From: Bin55 sp009840545
GTDB taxonomy: Bacteria; Pseudomonadota; Gammaproteobacteria; Pseudomonadales; Azotimanducaceae
NCBI GenBank assembly: GCA_965208815.1
Contig: OZ242357.1
Coordinates: forward strand, 1 to 64,000
Length of the DNA stretch: 64,000 bases
Reading direction: 5' to 3'
The notes below the pieces were generated by a model. It ran no database searches and was not told where the DNA came from. It saw only the letters and a program-made list of their open reading frames with translations. The position numbers were made by a program, and so were the translations under genes. Shown piece by piece: positions 1-7,552 of this stretch. Position 1 is the first letter of the stretch; every line of letters starts with the position of its first letter.

Positions 1-1
1 C

Positions 2-553
2 CTGATCGCTGTGGTGGACGGCCTGAAGGGCTTTCCCGAGGCCCTGGAGACGGCGTTTCCGGAGACCACGGTGCAGACCTGCATCGTGCACCTGATGCGC
101 CATTCGCTGTCGTGCGCGTCGTACAAGGAGCGCAGGAAGCTGGCGGACGCGCTCAAGCCCATCTACAAGGCGGAGAGCGCGGAGCGGGCCGAGGAGCTGC
201 TGGACGCGTTCGAGGAGAGCGAGCTGGGACGCAGGCATCCGGACGTGGTGCGCTCCTGGCGCGACCGGTGGCATCTGGTGATCCCGTTCCTGGCGTTCTC
301 GCAGCTGATCCGCAAGGCGATCTACACCACGAACGCCATCGAGAGCCTGAACGCCACGGTGCGCAGGGCGGTGCGGGCTCGAGGACACTTCACCAGCGTG
401 GGGGCGGCCAAGAAGCTGATCTACCTGGCGCTGCGCGAGGCAAGCTCGAATTGGAGAGGACCGATGCTGAACTGGCAGTCGGCCAAGAGGGAGTTCGCCA
501 TTCACTTCGGCGATCGATTCAACCCTTCCAAGGGATGGGTGACAAAGGCGTAG
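2..553 (+). CDS. IS256-family (mutator) transposase, C-terminal part (copy A)
   Basis: This is the C-terminal half of an IS256-family DDE transposase; the frame is open at the window edge, so the N-terminus lies outside. Family hallmarks are DGLKGFPEAL near the visible start, CIVHLMRHS, and the region around the catalytic Glu, YTTNAIESLNATVRRA, followed by the usual C-terminal NW....REF..HFGDRF. The frame stops 60-90 nt before a terminal inverted repeat, as expected at the right end of such an element. The sequence is strongly GC-rich compared with host genes further right. Whether the gene is intact cannot be judged because its start is outside the window. Confidence 0.93.
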   Translation: MIAVVDGLKGFPEALETAFPETTVQTCIVHLMRHSLSCASYKERRKLADALKPIYKAESAERAEELLDAFEESELGRRHPDVVRSWRDRWHLVIPFLAFSQLIRKAIYTTNAIESLNATVRRAVRARGHFTSVGAAKKLIYLALREASSNWRGPMLNWQSAKREFAIHFGDRFNPSKGWVTKA

Positions 554-615
554 AAAATGGTAGAATTCAAGAAACTGAAAAATTTTCACCCCCTCGGGGG
601 TGAGCTGGGAAAGGG

Positions 616-641
616 GATATACACGGAATTCCTGACACTCC
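616..641 (+). repeat. IS256 right terminal inverted repeat (copy A)
   Basis: The sequence ATACACGGAATTCCTGACACTC (619-640 core) is a typical IS256-family end. The same end occurs at 3831-3852 with three central mismatches in 22 positions. The sequence immediately to the right is the interior of an istB gene, so this is the junction where IS256 copy A entered an IS21-family element. Confidence 0.85.
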
Positions 642-791
642 TTCCAGCAGCTCCTCGATCGCCTCCGCGACCCCCAGCGCGCCGCCGTCGACGCGCGACA
701 GGATCTCGTCCACCGCCTCAAGGGCTCCCGGAAGCTTCAGGTCCGCCAGCTTCTCGCGCACGCGATCCCGAGTCGAAGCCGCTCCCCTCAT
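642..791 (-). pseudogene. IS21-family helper ATPase IstB, N-terminal fragment
   Basis: About 50 residues match the start of the IstB helper ATPase of IS21 elements (RDRVREKLADLKLPGALEAV, then EAIEELLEG). Normal IstB is about 250 residues with Walker motifs; all of that is missing. The frame runs straight into the IS256 end at 641, so the truncation was caused by that insertion. Its start codon overlaps the istA stop (ATGA), the usual translational coupling of istA and istB. It cannot be functional. Confidence 0.8.
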
Positions 792-1774
792 CGCGTCATC
801 TCCGCGTACTCCTTCAGCGGGCGCCGCTCCACCTCGACCTGCGGAAGCGTGTCCCGCGCCGTCGTCTCCGGAGCCGTCCCCAGCGGCAGGAACGAACGCT
901 CCGCCAAGGGACCCAGCGTCTCCCTCTCGACCCGCTCGAAGCGCTCACGGGGACTCTCGCCCAGCTCCGCGTGACACCGCACGTTGGCCACGTCGCGCAG
1001 CCATCCCCGGGCCTGCTCGTTCAGGTCGGCGTCGTTCACGAACGTCCGGGCGTAGTGGAAGCTCCGCCGCACGTAGCTCACCTGGCGCTCCACCTTGCCC
1101 TTGGTCTGCGCCCGATACGGCCTGCAGGCGCGGATCTTGAAGTCCCAGTGCCCCGCGAAGCGGCGAAACGCCTCGTTCAGCAGCAGGCCTCCTCCCTTCG
1201 GACGGCGGTCCTCGATCACCACCGCCTTCATCTGGTCGAACAGCAGTTCCGACGGAACCCCGCCGAAGTACTCGAACGAACGCTCCAGTCCCGTCATGAC
1301 CGTCTCCATCGTCTGCGACGGGTAGAACTCCAGCCACTGCAGTCGCGAGTGGCCCAGAACCACCAGCAGCGCGTGCCGCCGGCCCCACGGCAGCCGAAAC
1401 GTCCCGAAGTCCACCTGGGCCTGATGCCCCGGAGGCGTCTCGAAGCGCACCGCCGGCTCCTGGGGTGTCGTCCTGCGCAGATCCCTCACGTAGTCGCGCA
1501 CGCGACTGTAGCATCCCTCGTAGCCCGCCTGACGAACCTCCTCGTACAGCCGCTGCGCCGTCAGCTCCGGATAGCTCTTCAGCCGCTCGCGCACGATCCC
1601 CTTGTACGGATCGAGCTTGTGCGCCCGTAGCCTGCGCTTCCCGGTCGGCGTCGATCCCGACTCCCAGCGATCGATCGTCCGACGATCCACCCCCAGACGT
1701 CGCGCCGCCGCCGTCTTCGACAGCCCCTTGTCCCGCAATGCCTTCACTTCCACTCTTGTCTCCCAGTCGTGCAT
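788..1774 (-). CDS. IS21-family transposase IstA
   Basis: DDE integrase-type transposase of the IS21 family. The N-terminal helix-turn-helix is clear (GLSKTAAARRLGVDRRTIDRWE). The catalytic core shows QVDFG, FDQMKAVV and GKVERQVSYVRRSF, matching the three acidic residues. I chose the ATG at 1774 rather than a start 51 nt upstream, because AAGGAGGGAGG lies just before it and IstA proteins begin close to the HTH. The predicted protein is about 328 residues, short for IstA (often 340-500) but with a complete core. Its partner istB is destroyed, so the element is probably immobile on its own. Confidence 0.88.
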   Translation of the reverse strand: MHDWETRVEVKALRDKGLSKTAAARRLGVDRRTIDRWESGSTPTGKRRLRAHKLDPYKGIVRERLKSYPELTAQRLYEEVRQAGYEGCYSRVRDYVRDLRRTTPQEPAVRFETPPGHQAQVDFGTFRLPWGRRHALLVVLGHSRLQWLEFYPSQTMETVMTGLERSFEYFGGVPSELLFDQMKAVVIEDRRPKGGGLLLNEAFRRFAGHWDFKIRACRPYRAQTKGKVERQVSYVRRSFHYARTFVNDADLNEQARGWLRDVANVRCHAELGESPRERFERVERETLGPLAERSFLPLGTAPETTARDTLPQVEVERRPLKEYAEMTR

Positions 1775-1868
1775 CGCCTCCCTCCTTGGAGCGCCATGAT
1801 CCCAACGAGGGCGACATGTTCCCAAATCCTCCGCTCCGCATACTCGCGGCGGACCGAATTTAACAATA

Positions 1869-1894
1869 AAAATGTCTCAAAAGTGGGACATTTT
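1869..1894. repeat. Imperfect palindrome at the IS21/IS1111 junction
   Basis: AAAATGTCTC and GGGACATTTT form a hairpin with one mismatch in the arms. It sits between the upstream end of istA and the left inverted repeat of the IS1111-type element. A related string, CGACATTTAG, lies just outside the other end of that element (3411-3420). It may be the outer end of the IS21 element or the target used by the IS1111-type element; the sequence does not decide. Confidence 0.4.
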
Positions 1895-1908
1895 GCTATG
1901 TCTTGACC

Positions 1909-2160
1909 ATGCTCGACCACTCCCAAAATTGTAGATTGGTTTGTTCTCTCTGCAAACATTGAAGAAAGGAACGGCGCGGATTGAAATGGACCATGTCCGA
2001 CTCTGCTATACGTGGGTTGGCTACCACAGAATGGTGTTGCTTCATGGGCTTGCCTCCGTCTAAGTTCGTGGATCCGCAACGTCGCAAGGACAATGCGCCA
2101 CCAAAATGTATCGAGGATTCCCGCATGGTTCCGGCCGTTCCCGTCGTCTCCGGCTGATTG
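1909..2160 (-). ncRNA. Candidate bridge/seeker RNA region of the IS1111-type element
   Basis: About 250 nt of non-coding DNA lies downstream of the transposase and inside the inverted repeat. In IS1111-group elements the structured guide RNA that pairs with target and donor DNA is encoded in this downstream region (established from work on IS110-family bridge or seeker RNAs). I see no coding potential here, and I have not folded the RNA. The call rests on position only. Confidence 0.45.
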
Positions 2161-2161
2161 T

Positions 2162-3316
2162 TCAGTCTTCCGCCGTCGCAAGCGGCATGTCGTGGCAGGC
2201 AATGTCCCACACGTAGCCGGCAAGCTCGCGGGCTATCGCCGTGACCACGGTCTTGACGTTCTTGCCCTTTCGCTGCATGGCGTGATAGCGATGGCACAGT
2301 CGTCGCTGTGCCGCCCAGGATCGGTCCTTGGCGTAGGTCGACGCTTCCGCCGACTTTCGCTGCATGTGCATCGTCTCGCGAGCGGGAAACCGATAGGTCC
2401 ATGCGCCTTCCACCAAGAGTCGTCGCGCTGTCCGGTTGCCCGTCTTCGTGATGGCTCCCCGGCGACGTCTCCCTCCGCTGCTGTGCTCGCTGGGAACTAG
2501 CCCCAGATAGGCCATGAAATGTCGAGCCGAACCGAATCTTCGCAGGTCGCCGAGTTCCGCGAGCAGCGTCACCGCCGAGAGGTGATCCACTCCGCGAAGA
2601 GCTCTCAAGGATCCCACCAGCGGACCGAGCTTCCAGGTCGTCGTCTCGCGAACGATGTCCTCCTCGACCTCCTTCTGACGCCTTTCCAGATCCTCCAGCG
2701 CGTTCAGCAGACCGCTCAGTGTCAGTTGATGCGCCCGCTGCTCGAACTTGAGGTCTCTCATCCAGGATCGATGCTTCATCGTGTAGGACGTGGCGCTCCA
2801 CACGCGCTCCTGACGCAGCAGGAAATGAGAGAGACGCTGGCGCTGGCGTTTCACTTCCTCCTTCAAGTCCATGCGCAATCGAACCAGATCTCTTATGGCC
2901 TCCTGCGCGGGATCGGGAACCCACAGCGGCTCGAGATAGTCCATGGAGGACAGACGAGCCAGTTCCCGAGCGTCGCGACGGTCCGTCTTGACCCGATCGC
3001 CACTGCGTTTCGGTATCGATGTCGGCGCGACGAGGTCGCATTGAAATCCCATGGTCCGCAGACGTCGCAGGAGACCAAATCCGCAGGGTCCCGCTTCGTA
3101 GACGAAATGAAGATTCGTTCCGTAGTCCCGCTTCAAGCGCTCCACGAGCCGAGACACTGCTTTTGTCGTATTGGAAATCTCCCCTCGATCCTCCACACGA
3201 ATCGAGGTCGATTCTCCCCGCTCCGCGACCGCCACGGCAATCGTCGTCTTGTGCACATCGAGACCCACGAAAGTTCGCGAACGACGTGGTGGTTTCTCCT
3301 GGTCTGCTTCGTTCAT
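2162..3316 (-). CDS. IS110/IS1111-family transposase (DEDD recombinase)
   Basis: A 384-residue IS110-type recombinase. The N-terminal RuvC-like DEDD domain shows FVGLDVHK (Asp20), VYEAGPCGFGLLRRL and KTDRRDARELARL. The C-terminal Transposase_20 domain shows LRALRGVDHLSAVTLLAELGDLRRF, then GLVPSEHSSGGRRRRGAITKTGN, including the Ser-rich stretch that carries the catalytic serine in this family. A helical linker lies between the domains. The length is normal and the frame intact, so the protein could be active. A purine-rich GGAG lies about 12 nt before the ATG. Confidence 0.92.
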   Translation of the reverse strand: MNEADQEKPPRRSRTFVGLDVHKTTIAVAVAERGESTSIRVEDRGEISNTTKAVSRLVERLKRDYGTNLHFVYEAGPCGFGLLRRLRTMGFQCDLVAPTSIPKRSGDRVKTDRRDARELARLSSMDYLEPLWVPDPAQEAIRDLVRLRMDLKEEVKRQRQRLSHFLLRQERVWSATSYTMKHRSWMRDLKFEQRAHQLTLSGLLNALEDLERRQKEVEEDIVRETTTWKLGPLVGSLRALRGVDHLSAVTLLAELGDLRRFGSARHFMAYLGLVPSEHSSGGRRRRGAITKTGNRTARRLLVEGAWTYRFPARETMHMQRKSAEASTYAKDRSWAAQRRLCHRYHAMQRKGKNVKTVVTAIARELAGYVWDIACHDMPLATAED

Positions 3317-3433
3317 GTGACCTGTTCTCCGTTTTCATTGGAAGCTCGCTGCTTCTCGTCATCTTACGGGCGAGCAGGTCAAGACATAGCGTCTAAGTTG
3401 CCAAAAACGCGACATTTAGAATAGCCCGTAACA

Positions 3434-3758
3434 CGAAGCCCGGAAGACGCCGGCAGTACTTCTCCACCAGCTGCGGCTCGAACGTGCCCTGGCGGTCCCG
3501 CGGAACCTCCAGCGGCATGGACCCCGTGTCGGTGAGCACCGTCTTGGGGTTGTGGCCGTTGCGCGAGTTGCCGGCAACGCGCTCCTCCGGCTGCGACAGG
3601 TGGACCTCCATCTCCGTGTCCAGGATCCGCTCGGCCAGCTTGCGGCGCAGCTCGGCGAAAAGCTCGCCGCTATGAAACAGTCCCGCCAGATCCTCGTCCT
3701 CCAGCATCTTGTCCAGCATCTCTTCGGTTATGCGTTCCCTCGCAGGTGTGTTCGTCAT
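3434..3758 (-). pseudogene. IS256-family transposase, N-terminal fragment (copy B)
   Basis: About 108 residues match the N-terminus of IS256-family transposases: EELLDKMLEDED-like opening, LAERILDTEMEVHL, then NSRNGHNPKTVLTDTG and VPRDRQGTFEPQLV, ending at RRLPGF. Beyond this the frame continues for about 12 unrelated residues. The strong AAAGGAG before the ATG is kept. The catalytic core is gone, so this is a dead fragment. It is in the opposite orientation to copy A, so the two are not halves of one element in place. Confidence 0.87.
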
Positions 3759-3818
3759 TGCTCGTCTCCTTTCCGTCCATGTTTCGGCGACATATGCGCC
3801 GCCATGTTAGCCGAATTG

Positions 3819-4553
3819 TTAGTTCGACTCATACACGGAAAATCTGACACTCTCCTCGAAGTGCTCCACCACGTCCCTGCGGTAGTAGGCGTTGTCCATG
3901 CGCCCCCACACCGGAACGCCCTCCAGCAGCGGCTCGACGTCGCGCTCCACCTGCTCGAGCCAGCCGTGGGCGGGATGGGTGTTGCCCGGCCGAAGACGAC
4001 CGCTCACCTGGACGTGCCCGACGAAGGCGGCCGCCAGCTGGTAGCCGGTCTCCCCCTGGTAGTCCCTGGCCGCCCCCTCGAAGCGTCCGCCCCGCACCTC
4101 GATCTGCGTGGAGTCCAGAAACAGCGGCACGTAGCCCAGCTCGTCGAGAAAGTGCCGCGCCATCCCCGGAACCACCTCCTGCGCCATCTTGCGGCCCACC
4201 GCCCGCAGCGCGGCGACGTCCGTATCCTCGAAGCGGGCCAGATGCTCCCCCACCCGGCGAGGGCTCGGACGCTCCGTGAGACCCAGCAGCTCGCACGCCG
4301 TCCGGTCCCATCCCAGAACCTCCAGATCCGACAGGGCACCGTTCCCCAGGGCCAGCGAGGCGATCAGCGACCATGTCCGCTCGGCGTCCGGAACCCCCCG
4401 TCGCCGTCGCTTCAGAGAGCGCAGAGAAGAGAGCGCGCGAAACAGATCCAGTCGACGCGCCATGCGCGAAAGAAAGCACAGCCCGCCCGATCCCGTGAGA
4501 TGGTGATTGCTGAAATCGACCTCGACGCGACGGGGATTTGTTATCATGCTCAT
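3819..4553 (-). pseudogene. IS1380-family transposase truncated by IS256 (copy 1)
   Basis: The first 232 or so residues match the intact IS1380 transposase at 45164-46474 almost exactly, through DNAYYRRDVVEHFEE. The frame then runs into the IS256 end and stops after about 12 unrelated residues. The first part of the DDE core (FLDSTQIEVRG, WGRMDNAYYRRD) remains, but the last acidic residue region (GKQGQENAFKG) is lost. Two differences from the intact copy are visible: GRLRPG for GRLRSG and LLEGVP for LLAGVP. Confidence 0.93.
3830..3852 (-). repeat. IS256 left terminal inverted repeat (copy B)
   Basis: CATACACGGAAAATCTGACACTC is the upstream end of IS256 copy B and resembles the end at 619-640. 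It abuts the interior of an IS1380 transposase gene, showing that IS256 inserted into IS1380. Confidence 0.82.
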
Positions 4554-4669
4554 ACGCCTCCGGTGCGCACCTGACAGGTGAGTTGTTTGTGTAACGCTAT
4601 TTTAGCGAAACGACCTGTTATGAGCGCGCCGGATTTTCTTTGGCAATTTCGCTTAACCGGATATCAAGG
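3853..4669 (-). mobile_element. IS1380-family element, truncated copy 1
   Basis: The upstream end is complete: TTAACCGGATATCAAGG at 4653-4669 is the same terminal repeat as at 45048 and 46747. About 115 nt separate it from the transposase start, identical in layout to copy 2. The downstream end has been removed by the IS256 insertion at 3852. Confidence 0.9.
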
Positions 4670-4752
4670 TGTCCAAAGGACATAGATGAGTTATGTGGTA
4701 GTTCTGCTACCATTAAGACATACCAAACCTATCATTCGACTCGAGGCATGAA

Positions 4753-5106
4753 GTGAAGCGCAACAAGACATCATTTGTCGTTCTGCCATTGCATCAAGCA
4801 GATACGAAGCTGGTACAAGCCAGATTGGAGGAACTGCGCAAGACACAACACCTGAAACTTGGTGATAATGGATTTTTGGTGTGGTACGACACCGATCAGA
4901 TTCAAGAACTCGCCTCCGAATTGCTTAAAGCCACTGATAAAGAGCCGATTTCAGGCATGGTTCTTACCCTAAAGAGTGCTTTTGGGTATTTGCCCAGTTC
5001 AGTTGGAGACTGGTTGAGACGACAAGCCGAACAACAAAAAAATCTTGAACTAAATTCCTATGGCAATGGTTCGGCACCGGGACACGCCTCTAGCGAGATA
5101 GTCTGA
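4753..5106 (+). CDS. Hypothetical protein, 117 residues
   Basis: I do not recognise this family. The predicted protein is soluble, with an N-terminal beta-like stretch (KTSFVVLPLHQ), a charged helix (LVQARLEELRKTQHLKL), a segment FLVWYDTDQIQELASELLKAT, and a helical C-terminus ending in a Ser/Gly-rich tail. A GTG is used because the nearest ATG is out of frame and meets a stop at once. The stop codon TGA overlaps the ATG of the next small gene, so the two are translationally coupled. It lies just beyond an IS1380 end and is lower in GC than the insertion sequences, so it belongs to the host or to a separately acquired segment. Confidence 0.65.
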   Translation: MKRNKTSFVVLPLHQADTKLVQARLEELRKTQHLKLGDNGFLVWYDTDQIQELASELLKATDKEPISGMVLTLKSAFGYLPSSVGDWLRRQAEQQKNLELNSYGNGSAPGHASSEIV

Positions 5107-5267
5107 TGTCAGATCAGCAGTGGCTTGCCTTACGCGAATACGATGCATTCAAAGAGACTCTGAGCGAACACTATGCAACAAAAGAATACGTTGCAAATAG
5201 AGTGATCCGAATTTTACTGTGGTTGCTAGGTGCGGCAGGAGTTGTTATTGGGACATTGCTAACATAA
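5106..5267 (+). CDS. Small single-pass membrane protein, 53 residues
   Basis: ATG overlaps the stop of the upstream gene (TGATG). The protein has a polar, charged N-terminal half (SDQQWLALREYDAFKETL) with a conserved-looking KEYVANRV segment, then one hydrophobic helix (ILLWLLGAAGVVIGTLL) at the extreme C-terminus. An amphipathic helix followed by a C-terminal anchor resembles XhlA-type small membrane proteins in shape only; no sequence match is claimed. Tight coupling suggests it works with the 117-residue protein. Confidence 0.55.
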   Translation: MSDQQWLALREYDAFKETLSEHYATKEYVANRVIRILLWLLGAAGVVIGTLLT

Positions 5268-5596
5268 CAGCTTTAATCCGAGTTCTCTGGTTACTGCCCG
5301 GCTAAAACCACAACATTCTGTCTAGTAATCTGTATAATTCCCATTCTTTAACGAAGCAGACTTCTTGAGGAAACAAGCTGTCTCACTGTTATTGCTTTGA
5401 AGTGCGTGTGACTTGAAGCTTCTCGCTTACTCATTTGCGACTGTTTCGCTACTTGGTGACTACTGCTCCTTCCGAGTGAAGGTCTTGCTGGAGTTTGGAG
5501 TTGGTTCTTTGTGTGGATACAAGGAAAGGGGCTTGTTGGCGTGGATCATCAGTCAGTTGCAGAAGAGAGTCGAAGTGTGAAGCGCAGATCCCTTTC
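5268..5596. other. Intergenic stretch without recognised features
   Basis: About 330 nt between the small gene pair and the end of acs, which is transcribed towards it. I see no convincing coding frame, RNA or strong terminator hairpin. Confidence 0.6.
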
Positions 5597-7531
5597 TCAC
5601 GTGGACATTCGGTTGCTCACAAGGTCGTCGACAACCGACGGGTCTGCGAGAGTTGACGTGTCGCCCATGTCCTCGACGTCGTTAGCAGCGATCTTGCGCA
5701 AAATTCTGCGCATGATCTTCCCCGAACGAGTTTTGGGCAATCCTGGAGCCCATTGAATCGCATCAGGTCTTGCAATGGGACCGATCTCACTTCTTACGAG
5801 TTGGAGAAGCTCTTGCCTTAGTTCCTCGGTCGGCTGAACGCTTGTCATGGTTGTTACAAACGCATAGATCGACTCACCTTTAATGTCGTGTGGCGATCCA
5901 ACCACTGCGGCTTCAGCAACACATTCGTGCAGGACTAGCGCGCTTTCGATTTCTGCTGTGCCAAGCCGGTGTCCGGAGACATTGATGACATCATCGACAC
6001 GACCCGTTATCCACAAGTAACCATCTTTGTCGCGACGGGCCCCATCTCCGGTGAAATAGACACCGGGAAACCGAGAGTAGTAAGTGTCGATTACACGCTG
6101 GTGGTCTCCGTAAACGGATCGAATTTGACCCGGCCAGGGTTGGGTTATGACCAAATTTCCAGTTGCTTCGGTATCTCGGATGACGGTTCCGTTGTCGTCC
6201 ATGAGTTCCGGCTTCACACCAAAGAAGGGTCGAGTAACGGATCCGGGCTTGAGATCGGTGGCCCCAGGTAGCGGCGAAATCATGATTCCACCGGTCTCTG
6301 TTTGCCACCATGTGTCCACGATCGGGCATCGGCGATCGCCGACTATGCCGTGATACCACTCCCATGCCTCAGGATTGATTGGTTCGCCAACTGTTCCAAG
6401 TAGCCGAAGCGAACTCCTAGAGGTTTTTTGGACGTAGTCGTCTCCAAGTGCCATGAGTTGGCGGATAGCAGTGGGAGCAGTGTAAAAGATGTTTACCGAA
6501 TACTTGTCCACAACTTGCCAGAACCGAGACGCATCTGGGAAGGTCGGAACGCCTTCGAACATCAATGTGGTGGCGCAATTTGCCAGAGGGCCATAGACGA
6601 TGTAGGAGTGCCCTGTAATCCAGCCCACATCGGCGGTGCACCAATAGATGTCTTCTTCGTGGTAGTCGAAAATGAACTTGTGGGTCAGCATTGCATGAAG
6701 CATGTAGCCAGCAGTTCCGTGTTGCACGCCTTTGGGTTTACCGGTGCTTCCCGAGGTGTAGAGAATGAAGAGCGGACTCTCCGAGTCCATGGGTTCTGGT
6801 TCGCAATCATCGCTCTGGCGATCTACGATTTCGTGATACCAAAGATCTCGGTCGGGCGCCATTTCAACTTCTGCACCAGTTCGTCGAACCGTAAGAACGG
6901 TGTGGACATTTGGGCACTCTTCTAGCGCAACGTCGGTGTTAGTCTTTAGCGGAACTGTTCTTCCACCACGAAGGCCCTCGTCGGCCGTAATTACTGTTCG
7001 ACAGTCGGAATCCTGGACGCGGTCGCGAAGTGAGTTCGAAGAGAAACCGCCGAAAACAACACTATGTATTGCGCCGATTCGTGCGCATGCCAGCATCGCA
7101 TACGCAGCTTCAGGAATCATTGGCATGTAGATGCAAACGCGGTCTCCGCGTCGAACATTGCGCTCTTTTAGTGCGTTGGCAAGTCGGCAGACTTGCCTGT
7201 GAAGCTCGTTGTAGGAGATGTGTTTTTGTAGGGACCTATCGTCTCCCTCCCAGATGATGGCCGTGCGATCTCCGTGAGCTTCAAGGTGACGATCGATGCA
7301 TTGATAAGAAGCGTTAAGCTTGCCATTCTTGAACCAGTCGAACCTACCTTCTTCGAACGATGCTTCGTACACCTGATCGAAAGAGTGCACCCACGAGAGG
7401 TTTTCCCGCGCTTGGTCGCCCCAGAATCTTTGAGGATCGTCCAAGGATTGCCGATAGAGCAATTCGTACTGTTCGTGGTCGATGTGGCACTTCTCGGCAA
7501 AGTCGACCGGTACGGGATATACATCCGACAT
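5597..7531 (-). CDS. acs: Acetyl-CoA synthetase
   Basis: AMP-forming acetate-CoA ligase that activates acetate to acetyl-CoA through acetyl-AMP in the cytoplasm. At 644 residues it has the full family length. The adenylate-forming core is intact: YTSGSTGKPKG at 258-268, DVGWITGHSYIVYGPL, the A5-type DTWWQTETGG, YFTGDGARRDKDGYLWITGRVDDVINVSGHR, and the C-terminal lysine in PKTRSGKIMRR (Lys605) that is needed for adenylation and is acetylated in homologues. GGAGG lies 10 nt before the ATG. It starts 21 nt after the pgi stop and is the last gene of a minus-strand run, the same pgi-acs order I recall from Pseudomonas. Confidence 0.97.
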   Translation of the reverse strand: MSDVYPVPVDFAEKCHIDHEQYELLYRQSLDDPQRFWGDQARENLSWVHSFDQVYEASFEEGRFDWFKNGKLNASYQCIDRHLEAHGDRTAIIWEGDDRSLQKHISYNELHRQVCRLANALKERNVRRGDRVCIYMPMIPEAAYAMLACARIGAIHSVVFGGFSSNSLRDRVQDSDCRTVITADEGLRGGRTVPLKTNTDVALEECPNVHTVLTVRRTGAEVEMAPDRDLWYHEIVDRQSDDCEPEPMDSESPLFILYTSGSTGKPKGVQHGTAGYMLHAMLTHKFIFDYHEEDIYWCTADVGWITGHSYIVYGPLANCATTLMFEGVPTFPDASRFWQVVDKYSVNIFYTAPTAIRQLMALGDDYVQKTSRSSLRLLGTVGEPINPEAWEWYHGIVGDRRCPIVDTWWQTETGGIMISPLPGATDLKPGSVTRPFFGVKPELMDDNGTVIRDTEATGNLVITQPWPGQIRSVYGDHQRVIDTYYSRFPGVYFTGDGARRDKDGYLWITGRVDDVINVSGHRLGTAEIESALVLHECVAEAAVVGSPHDIKGESIYAFVTTMTSVQPTEELRQELLQLVRSEIGPIARPDAIQWAPGLPKTRSGKIMRRILRKIAANDVEDMGDTSTLADPSVVDDLVSNRMST

Positions 7532-7552
7532 TGGCGCAAGACCTCCGTTAGA

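Larger units (their letters stand above)
1895..3390 (-). mobile_element. IS110-family element, IS1111 group
   Basis: GCTATGTCTTGACC at 1895-1908 is repeated exactly in inverted orientation at 3377-3390. Short subterminal inverted repeats like these mark the IS1111 subgroup of IS110. The enclosed gene is an IS110-type transposase on the minus strand with about 60 nt before it and about 250 nt of non-coding sequence after it. The true element tips may lie a few bases outside the repeats. It is wedged between IS21 and IS256 remnants. Confidence 0.8.

Noticed and set aside
557..1630. Open frame of 357 codons opposite istA
   Set aside because: Pro/Arg-rich shadow of the GC-rich istA gene; it crosses the IS256/IS21 junction and has no family features.
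3552..4574. Open frame of about 340 codons opposite the IS256-B and IS1380 genes
   Set aside because: GC-rich insertion sequences leave long open frames on both strands; the same shadow appears opposite IS1380 copy 2. Codon content is that of the reverse strand.
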